A stretch of 64,000 bases of DNA from the NCBI GenBank assembly GCA_002707495.1, contig PAMZ01000022.1:62001-126000 (forward strand), in the 5' to 3' direction. Numbering within the stretch: the stretch's first letter is position 1; the number at the start of each line of letters is the position of its first letter. Shown here piece by piece: positions 58,109-64,000 of this stretch. This DNA is from Halobacteriovoraceae bacterium (GTDB lineage: Bacteria; Bdellovibrionota; Bacteriovoracia; Bacteriovoracales; Bacteriovoracaceae). The notes under the pieces are model-generated. The model had not been told where the DNA came from, did no database searches, and worked only from the letters and a program-made list of their open reading frames with translations. The translations under genes and the position numbers were made by a program.

Positions 58109-58884
58109 TTAAAATAGAGATCAGAGTCTACTGTTCCATCTTTAGATGGATCATATCCTTCGCAAGTTCGGATGACTTCACGCTCAGCTCTAAACCCAAC
58201 GTTTTGGTTATCCAATTCAAAGTCATACGGATAGCCATTAGTCCAGCCGTCCATTATAGAAGGTCTTAGATAGCCGAATGTATTTGTACTTCTCTTATAA
58301 GTTTGAATATAGGTTACCCCTGTCCAAGTTTCTGAGATTTTGTAAGGAAAATGTTTTGCCTCAATTCCCGCTGTGCCCTTTGCTGCTCTTGAGAAAGAAA
58401 ACGTAATTCCCTCCGTTACACTGACTCCAACAGACATTGAAAGTCCTAGATCTTTGATTCCAATCTCTGAGCTCATAGTAACACTTACAGTGCGACTCTC
58501 ATCCCATCCACCAAGTCTCCAGCTATCATCGTGGCACTCTTCATAAAAATAAGGAAGGTATGAAATCCTCTCTTTGACCGTTTCTTTATTATAAACTGTT
58601 ACATATCTCCAGAAGTCATAATCTTTAAGAAATCCTGCTCTTTTTGAGGGTCCAACAATGACATTTTCATAGCTAACTCGATTAACTGGATCGTAAGCTC
58701 TCACACTTCTGTTTGAAGGGAAACTTTTCTCGCTTGTAAAATCAAACAACTCTTGTTCAATAACCTGAATATTTTCGACATCTTCAAGCCCATGATCTAC
58801 AACCTCAATTTCACTACTTGAATCGTGAAACCCAAAGGCAGACAGGCTTGAACCCAATAGAATAACTAATGATAGTGTTTTCAT
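58105..58884 (-). CDS. Secreted beta-rich protein, possibly pore-forming, unknown family
   Basis: 259 residues from ATG 58884 (MKTLSLVILLGSSLSAFG signal peptide, TTAGGAG before it); a longer reading is rejected. The middle contains alternating polar/hydrophobic strands (VSVTMSSEIGIKDLGLSMSVG, VTEGITFSFSRAAKG) similar in texture to aerolysin-like beta-hairpin toxins, but no diagnostic motif supports this. Three cysteines may be involved in disulfides. It is transcribed alone, near the AI-2E exporter gene on the other strand. Confidence 0.6.
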   Translation of the reverse strand: MKTLSLVILLGSSLSAFGFHDSSSEIEVVDHGLEDVENIQVIEQELFDFTSEKSFPSNRSVRAYDPVNRVSYENVIVGPSKRAGFLKDYDFWRYVTVYNKETVKERISYLPYFYEECHDDSWRLGGWDESRTVSVTMSSEIGIKDLGLSMSVGVSVTEGITFSFSRAAKGTAGIEAKHFPYKISETWTGVTYIQTYKRSTNTFGYLRPSIMDGWTNGYPYDFELDNQNVGFRAEREVIRTCEGYDPSKDGTVDSDLYFN

Positions 58885-59080
58885 AATCTCTCCTAATGCT
58901 TGAGAAGTATCTTTTGAGGTTTGATCTAGCAAGCTTGATGAATTTTTTACACAGCTCAAACAAGTTCTCTGGCAGATATTAGTAAATCTAATAGTAAGAA
59001 ATGTTCTAAACACCCAAAAGATCATGATTTTTGACCAAGAAACACTACTTTTATCATGCCTGCAAAGCTAATATAAACTT

Positions 59081-60094
59081 ATGGAAACTTATCAAAAAAT
59101 TAGCACCGTTTGTTTATTCATCCTTACCATGATCGCCATTGCGTTTGTTCTCTCGGTAACTAAAACTGTTCTCATCCCCTTTATCATGGCCGTATTTTTA
59201 GCCTTGGTATTCTCACCATTGATGGCAACATTACAGATTAAACTTAAACTTCCACGACCAGTTGTTCTTATTTTGACGATAGGTTTTTTCTCAATACTCT
59301 TTTTACTCGTTAGTTTTGTCACGGCGGACTCTATAGAAAATTTTGCAAGCAATTCTGATCAATATAAAAACCAAGTCCAGAATATTGGCGTTGCACTAGC
59401 TAAGACTGCAGCTCAATTAGGTTTTGATGTGGATGAAAATTCACTACAAGGAACCATAAAGAAAATTCCTTTCCCTCAAATTATTAAAACACTCTCTACC
59501 GGAGTGATTTCTCTTTTTAGTAATACCTTTCTGGTCATAATCTTTACTATCTTTCTTTTGTCAGGGCAGACTATTGAAAAATCTGAAAGTAAATCTATTA
59601 TTAGTGAGATAAAATCAAGTGTCGCAAAATATGTTGGAACCAAAACTCTTGTTTCAGGGGCAACAGGAATCTTAACCTTCATCGTTTTAAAGATCTTCCA
59701 AGTAGAAATGGCCTTTATGTTTGCCACTTTGACCTTTTTATTCAACTTCATCCCTACTATTGGATCAATAGTTGCAGTCGTCCTGCCTCTACCAATTCTT
59801 CTATTACAGTTTGGATTTGGAGCTAGTTTTTTTGGCTGTCTAGCTTTATTAGGTTTTATTCAAATTACAATCGGTAATGTTTTAGAACCTAAACTCATGG
59901 GAGAGAGTACTGGCCTTCATCCTGTCACCATCCTCTTAAGCTTGACCTTTTGGGGTCTCCTATGGGGAGTAGCTGGAATGTTTTTGAGTGTCCCAATCAC
60001 TGCAAGTTTGAGCCTAATCTTTTCTAAGTTTGAACTAACAAAACCCATTACAGATGTATTTGCAGGCAATTTCGATAAACTGAAAATTAGTTAA
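59081..60094 (+). CDS. AI-2E family transporter (PerM/YdiK-like)
   Basis: 337 residues with seven or eight membrane helices. FIMAVFLALVFSPL near the start, ATLTFLFNFIPTIGSIVAVVLPLPI in the middle, and the late block GNVLEPKLMGESTGLHPVTILLSLTFWGLLWGVAGMFLSVPIT are the signature of the AI-2E/PerM family of secondary exporters. Members transport sodium/protons, AI-2 or small metabolites depending on the species. It is convergent with the aminotransferase, sharing 4 bases. Confidence 0.93.
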   Translation: METYQKISTVCLFILTMIAIAFVLSVTKTVLIPFIMAVFLALVFSPLMATLQIKLKLPRPVVLILTIGFFSILFLLVSFVTADSIENFASNSDQYKNQVQNIGVALAKTAAQLGFDVDENSLQGTIKKIPFPQIIKTLSTGVISLFSNTFLVIIFTIFLLSGQTIEKSESKSIISEIKSSVAKYVGTKTLVSGATGILTFIVLKIFQVEMAFMFATLTFLFNFIPTIGSIVAVVLPLPILLLQFGFGASFFGCLALLGFIQITIGNVLEPKLMGESTGLHPVTILLSLTFWGLLWGVAGMFLSVPITASLSLIFSKFELTKPITDVFAGNFDKLKIS

Positions 60095-61284
60095 ACAAGC
60101 TTAGCAAATGAAGCTTTCATTCTTTTAACTGCTTCTCTAAGTTGATCATCTGAATTCGCGTAGCTGATTCGAATATTCTCCGGACATCCAAATGCAGTTC
60201 CTGCTGTGCAAGCGACGAGACCATCTCTTAGAAGATACATACATAGATCATCTGAATCATTGATTGTCTCACCCTCGACTGATTTTCCATAAAAATGACT
60301 GACATCTGGAAAAAGATAAAATGCCCCCATGGGTTTATTGATTTTTAAGCCTGGTATTTCACATAAAAGCTCAATCATCAGATCACGTCTTTTTTCAAAA
60401 ATATTTTTCATGTCGGTCAAACTTGCAGGATCTTTTAATACAGCAGCTTGAGTGGCCTTTTGGGCAATAGTATTGGCTCCTGAAGTAAATTGACCTTGAA
60501 GTTTCACACATGCTTTAGCAATCTTAACGGGCGCTGCTATATAGCCTATTCTCCAGCCCGTCATAGCGAAGCCCTTTGCCACTCCGTTGACGGTAATAAC
60601 TCTATCTTTAAGACTCTCGATAGTTCCTATACTAAAGTTTTTTCCTTGAAAGTTTATAAGCTCATAAATTTCATCAGAGACAATAAAGCAATTTGGATAG
60701 TTATCAAAAACTAAAGCCAGCTCTCTCAACTCACCCTCTGTATATACCGAGCCTGATGGATTGCAGGGATTACTAAACATAAATAACTTGGTGTCCTTGT
60801 TTAAATGTTTATCAAGGACTTCAGGAGTCAGTTTGAAGTCTGTTGTAATATCAGTTTTAATCTCTACAACTTTGGCTTCAGCAAAATCAGCCATCGCCTT
60901 ATAGCTGACCCAATAAGGAGCTGGGAGTATAATTTCGTCTCCAGGATTAAGTAATGCTAGACAAATATTCATCAAAGAGTGTTTTGCACCAGTGGAAATC
61001 ACTATATTGTCCGGGGTGCAATCGAGGTTGTTGTCTCTTTTTAACTTTTCACAAATAGACTGTCTTACGTCTTTATAACCAGGAACTGGTGGATAATGGG
61101 TGAAGTTTTCTTCAATGGCCTTGATCCCAGCCACTTTAGCAAACTCTGGAGTATCAAAATCCGGCTCTCCAAGACTTAAACTGATAACATCCTTTCCCTG
61201 GTCTTTTAAGTCCCAGGCCAGGTTTGCCATTTTAAGCGTTGCAGACTCTTCCATGTTTAAAATTCGATTTGCAATGATTTCCAT
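60091..61284 (-). CDS. Class I PLP aminotransferase (aspartate aminotransferase type)
   Basis: 397 residues from ATG 61284, chosen because AGGAG lies upstream; the longer form overlaps the methyltransferase. PLP residues are present: N172 (SNPCNPSG), D204 and Y207 (VSDEIY), K237 (NGVAKGFAMTG) as the Schiff-base lysine, and R245 (TGWRIGY). The SLGEPDFDTP start is typical of the AspAT Ib branch. It transfers amino groups between glutamate/aspartate and 2-oxo acids in the cytoplasm. The gene overlaps none but sits right after the methyltransferase. Confidence 0.93.
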   Translation of the reverse strand: MEIIANRILNMEESATLKMANLAWDLKDQGKDVISLSLGEPDFDTPEFAKVAGIKAIEENFTHYPPVPGYKDVRQSICEKLKRDNNLDCTPDNIVISTGAKHSLMNICLALLNPGDEIILPAPYWVSYKAMADFAEAKVVEIKTDITTDFKLTPEVLDKHLNKDTKLFMFSNPCNPSGSVYTEGELRELALVFDNYPNCFIVSDEIYELINFQGKNFSIGTIESLKDRVITVNGVAKGFAMTGWRIGYIAAPVKIAKACVKLQGQFTSGANTIAQKATQAAVLKDPASLTDMKNIFEKRRDLMIELLCEIPGLKINKPMGAFYLFPDVSHFYGKSVEGETINDSDDLCMYLLRDGLVACTAGTAFGCPENIRISYANSDDQLREAVKRMKASFAKLV

Positions 61285-61285
61285 C

Positions 61286-61927
61286 TTAGCTCCTATAAAG
61301 AAGGTCCGTGAATAACGAACTCTCTTCATCAAAATAATATTTGCTTTCCCAAACCTTACTAGAGATATTGGTAAAATATTTTCCTATTACATTTCTATAA
61401 TAGGCTCTAGACCTTCGCAATGCATATGTATCGTGAAAGTCCAATTGTTCAATTTGGTGATCTAATTCTTTATCTGTAGGCACAGTTAAGTAAAGATACT
61501 TGATTCTCTCACTCATAGTTTTAAGAATCTCTTCCATGTCTTCATCTCGAACATATTGAAGAACCGAGGTACAAATTCCAAGATCAAAACGAGTCTTTGG
61601 AGATCCTTTGCGTTGACACCATTGCTGCAACGATTCGTTATATAAAGTCAGAGTTGTTGAATCCACAGGCTTCAATTTACGTGACTTAGCTTTATCAAAA
61701 GCGAACTTTGAAGGTTCAATCCCGCAGGCCCTGTAAGGAAGAAAAGTTTTAAGCATTCTTTGAAAGAGATAGCCATATCCAAAGCCTAAATCAATAATAC
61801 TGCTCACATCAATTAACTCAAGTTCAAAAAATGACCTGAGATAAACAGTATGTTGTTTAGCATTTCCAATGCAGTCCATACTTTTTGGTTGTGAATAATT
61901 TTGATCCCAATATTCTTTGGTAAACAT
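61286..61927 (-). CDS. Class I SAM-dependent methyltransferase
   Basis: 213 residues. Motif I reads IIDLGFGYGYL (44-54), motif II region is ACGIEPS, and a later DLGICTSVLQYVRDEDME is motif IV-like. The variable C-terminal region HDTYALRRSRAYYRNVIG is specific to the group. It methylates a small molecule, lipid or other target; none can be named. It shares a single base with the nuclease gene upstream and lies one base before the aminotransferase, so the three genes form a unit. Confidence 0.85.
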   Translation of the reverse strand: MFTKEYWDQNYSQPKSMDCIGNAKQHTVYLRSFFELELIDVSSIIDLGFGYGYLFQRMLKTFLPYRACGIEPSKFAFDKAKSRKLKPVDSTTLTLYNESLQQWCQRKGSPKTRFDLGICTSVLQYVRDEDMEEILKTMSERIKYLYLTVPTDKELDHQIEQLDFHDTYALRRSRAYYRNVIGKYFTNISSKVWESKYYFDEESSLFTDLLYRS

Positions 61928-62820
61928 TAATTAAATGTAATCGAGACTGGGCAATGATCAGTTACCTCTCGATAACTAGTTCCCAGACTTCTTGCCGAAG
62001 TATTCTCGCAAGCCGCCCTTGCACAATGTGAGTGAACTTCAATACTCTTTGCCCTCATCCCCATAAAAGTTGATGAATATAAAATATGATCTAAAACGGA
62101 ACTTTCCTCGATATTATCAGACCTATTAGATCCACTCCAATAAGAAGTACAATTTAATCTAGAAGACCCAGAACTCATTCTTAGATCACCTAGCATATCT
62201 GAAAAATTATGATAGTCAGAATCATTTAAAATATATCCTGTGGTATTAAAGTCTCCCATCACAATGACATCCTTATGCCCATCTCGATTAAGATCTTTTA
62301 CTAAGTCGGTTAGAATCTCATATTGAACTCTGCGAGTTCGATAGCTTGAGGATCTTCCTCCTGCCTTTAAGTGAACGCCCAGGGAAACAAAGGATTTTCC
62401 CGTACGCTTTTCTTTAAAATGTCCCACAAGAACTGGTCTCAGTCTTCCACACCCACCATTTCCATGAGAAGCTCTAGGATCTGAAAATCTCGCATCTTCA
62501 TAAGAATCTTCTAGTTCATATTTTTTTGAGTTATAAACAAAGCCTATTTTTTGTCGACCTAAGCCTCCGCACCTAGAGAAGACCACCTTATAATCAGAAT
62601 AGTTGCGGTACATGAATGTCAAAAAGCTTGAGGTATTAACGATTTCTTGAACAGTAATAAAATCAGCATTTAAATTATCTAATATCTTTTTTAATTCGGT
62701 TTTATTCGTACTGTTATTATTGGAATCGAAATGACGAATATTATAGGTGACAAATCTCGCATCCGCGAAAGCGCGCACAGAAAGCGTGGCAAAAGCTAAA
62801 AGTAAAATCCATTTACTCAT
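61927..62820 (-). CDS. Secreted endonuclease/exonuclease/phosphatase-fold nuclease
   Basis: 297 residues with a signal peptide (ending RAFA). EEP-fold residues appear in order: YNIRHFDSNN, FITVQEI (metal-binding Glu), GDFNTT (catalytic Asp/Asn) and the terminal VTDHCPV (D-H pair). Several cysteines suggest disulfide stabilisation. This is the DNase I-like layout of bacterial extracellular nucleases. In a predator it could help degrade prey DNA; the sequence only shows export and fold. It is coupled to the methyltransferase downstream. Confidence 0.92.
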   Translation of the reverse strand: MSKWILLLAFATLSVRAFADARFVTYNIRHFDSNNNSTNKTELKKILDNLNADFITVQEIVNTSSFLTFMYRNYSDYKVVFSRCGGLGRQKIGFVYNSKKYELEDSYEDARFSDPRASHGNGGCGRLRPVLVGHFKEKRTGKSFVSLGVHLKAGGRSSSYRTRRVQYEILTDLVKDLNRDGHKDVIVMGDFNTTGYILNDSDYHNFSDMLGDLRMSSGSSRLNCTSYWSGSNRSDNIEESSVLDHILYSSTFMGMRAKSIEVHSHCARAACENTSARSLGTSYREVTDHCPVSITFN

Positions 62821-62940
62821 TTTTCGTTCCTTGAAAAATACCCATATATGATTCTCTTTTAAGCGGAATTTGGCAATGAAGTTTCAGCTTTTCTTATGAA
62901 AACTATTAGAAAAACCTTAGTGATCTACTTGGTTTATAGA

Positions 62941-62965
62941 AAAACCCCTCAATCTGAGGGGTTTT
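62941..62965. terminator. Bidirectional rho-independent terminator
   Basis: AAAACCCCTCA and TGAGGGGTTTT form an 11-bp stem with a 3-base loop. On the minus strand a run of T residues follows, marking the end of the desaturase transcript. Confidence 0.88.
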
Positions 62966-62993
62966 AAGCTTAATTAAATTAACGCGATATTTT

Positions 62994-64000
62994 TTAATGA
63001 ACAGTTTTGGCCAGCATTTCCTCTCGACCAAGTGTGGCAAACTCGTCTCCAGTTTTTGGATCGACCAAAATATCTCTATTTTTATATATCCTTGGAGTTG
63101 AATAAAGTAGCTTCAAAGCTTTAGATTTCGGCATAATTTTATAGCGATCGGGGTACATTTCTTTCAATTTTTCACTCACTAATTTTGCTTTTGAAGCTGG
63201 CATAGCAGGGAAGAGATGATGCTCAGTATGATAACCAAAATTCAAATTGAGAAACTCTAAGATGGGATGATTGGTAACTGTTAAAGAGTTCACGAGAGGG
63301 TCATTTTTCTTAGTGTAAGGAGAAATATTATGATTAGTCGAGATATAGCTCATTACTGTATAATTCATCACCATTACCGGGATAACAAAAAGCCAAACAA
63401 TATTAGACCAACCAATATAATTTAAATAAAAGGCCATAAGTACAATATTAGCTACGAACTCGATAGTTACTCTTCCGTGGTTCATTTTATCCCACATCTT
63501 ATTTCCAAATCTCATATAGGCTTGATTCAAAATTGCCTGAAAGGAGAACCAATAGAAAAAGTAGAAATAGCTTCTTAGAGTTTTAGACCCTGGAGTCAGA
63601 GGAAAAACTCGCTGCATGAACTTACTTTTTTTCCATACCATTCTAGTTGGAAAGGCATCTGGATCTTTATACAGAAGTTGTGTATTTCCATGATGAAGAC
63701 CGTTATGCCAAAATTTCCAATAAGTAGGACTAATTAAAAACGGGCCAAAGCCTAGGAACCCAAAAAAATTCTGCCATTTTTTATTTTTGATGATCGCGCC
63801 ATGCAAAACCTCATGACCCAAGAAAGCTCCACCACCAAGTAAAGTCCCCATCAATACACCTAGCATTGCCTTAAAAATCCAGTGAAAATCAAAGGACACA
63901 ACGGAGTATGCAATCAGAGCTGCTCCACCCCAGTAAAGAATTCCATACTTTAGCCTAGTTGGCTCTCTTTTAAAGGTCGATTTAGGTAGCTGACTAGAAA
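62994..64000 (-). CDS. Membrane fatty acid desaturase (5' end outside window)
   Basis: The reading frame is open from the stop at 62994 to the right edge, giving at least 335 residues. The GTG at 63899 is an internal codon, since the same frame continues upstream (GILYWGGAALIAYSVVS), so the true start lies beyond 64000. The three histidine boxes are HEVLH, HNGLHHG and HTEHH, which hold the di-iron centre. It introduces double bonds in acyl chains at the membrane with oxygen and an electron donor. It ends at a strong terminator. Confidence 0.93.
   Translation of the reverse strand, partial: SSQLPKSTFKREPTRLKYGILYWGGAALIAYSVVSFDFHWIFKAMLGVLMGTLLGGGAFLGHEVLHGAIIKNKKWQNFFGFLGFGPFLISPTYWKFWHNGLHHGNTQLLYKDPDAFPTRMVWKKSKFMQRVFPLTPGSKTLRSYFYFFYWFSFQAILNQAYMRFGNKMWDKMNHGRVTIEFVANIVLMAFYLNYIGWSNIVWLFVIPVMVMNYTVMSYISTNHNISPYTKKNDPLVNSLTVTNHPILEFLNLNFGYHTEHHLFPAMPASKAKLVSEKLKEMYPDRYKIMPKSKALKLLYSTPRIYKNRDILVDPKTGDEFATLGREEMLAKTVH

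Noticed and set aside
63899-63901. GTG at 63899 as the start of the desaturase
   Set aside because: The same frame stays open to the window edge and the upstream residues look like the normal N-terminal part of the family, so the real start is outside.
1-64000. CRISPR array or rRNA operon
   Set aside because: I saw no regularly spaced repeat clusters and no rRNA-like segments; only the two intact tRNA loci and one split tRNA were found.

Overview
The window is 64 kb of AT-rich, gene-dense bacterial chromosome. It probably comes from a Gram-negative predatory bacterium of the Bdellovibrionota (Bacteriovorax/Halobacteriovorax-like). That placement is an inference from the gene mix: many secreted proteases and hydrolases, outer-membrane proteins and lipoproteins, a TtpC-type TonB system, several phospholipid-synthesis modules, and many secreted proteins of unknown family. 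No ribosomal RNA or phylogenetic marker is present to confirm it.

Layout. 1-4.1 kb: end of a probable acyltransferase, a divergent epimerase-like protein, a 2OG-Fe(II) oxygenase-like protein, and the divergent yghU / zinc alcohol dehydrogenase pair. 4.2-13.0 kb: an integrative element of about 8.8 kb inserted in the anticodon arm of a host tRNA-Leu(CAA) gene. The host gene is cut into a promoter-bearing 5' half (4170-4209) and a 3' half (12998-13058), which share a 15-bp core. Fifty bases inside the left end the element carries a complete replacement tRNA-Leu(CAA), interrupted in its D-loop by a 239-nt group I intron. The element also encodes a tyrosine recombinase, an FtsK/HerA-like coupling ATPase next to a Rep_trans (MOB_T-like) initiator/relaxase, a hairpin-rich candidate origin, an HxlR/NAD(P)-binding cargo pair, a lipoprotein with a GDSGG motif and several small proteins.

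13-19 kb: a structured tRNA-tail element, a small secreted peptide, an arsenic operon (acr3, arsC) driven by a MerR-type regulator with a MerR-type operator, and a ynbA-ynbB-acyltransferase operon. 19-32 kb: trypsin-like protease, MipA-like protein, RND transporter, psd, a CarS-like CDP-archaeol-synthase homologue, an ABC-F protein, a truncated histidine-kinase-like protein, a PQQ sugar dehydrogenase, an SDR, a metal permease and a metalloprotease. 32.8-33.25 kb: tRNA-Asp, a second tail element and a terminator, all apparently on one transcript. 33-41 kb: outer-membrane and secreted proteins, an M1-type peptidase lipoprotein, an acyl-ACP thioesterase and a 987-residue secreted protein of unknown family. 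41-48.7 kb: a complete TonB-dependent uptake locus (receptor, DUF3450, TtpC, ExbB, ExbD, TonB, TPR). 48.9-64 kb: mixed metabolism and envelope genes, including a DUF1854/ABC exporter pair preceded by two short genes, trmO, an aminotransferase, a secreted nuclease and a fatty-acid desaturase running off the right edge.

The two most unusual items are (1) the tRNA-splitting element with its own intron-containing replacement tRNA, placed where the host tRNA promoter can drive it, and (2) a pair of diverged, structurally covarying elements of about 265 nt that directly follow two different tRNA genes and end in a copy of that tRNA's 3' end.
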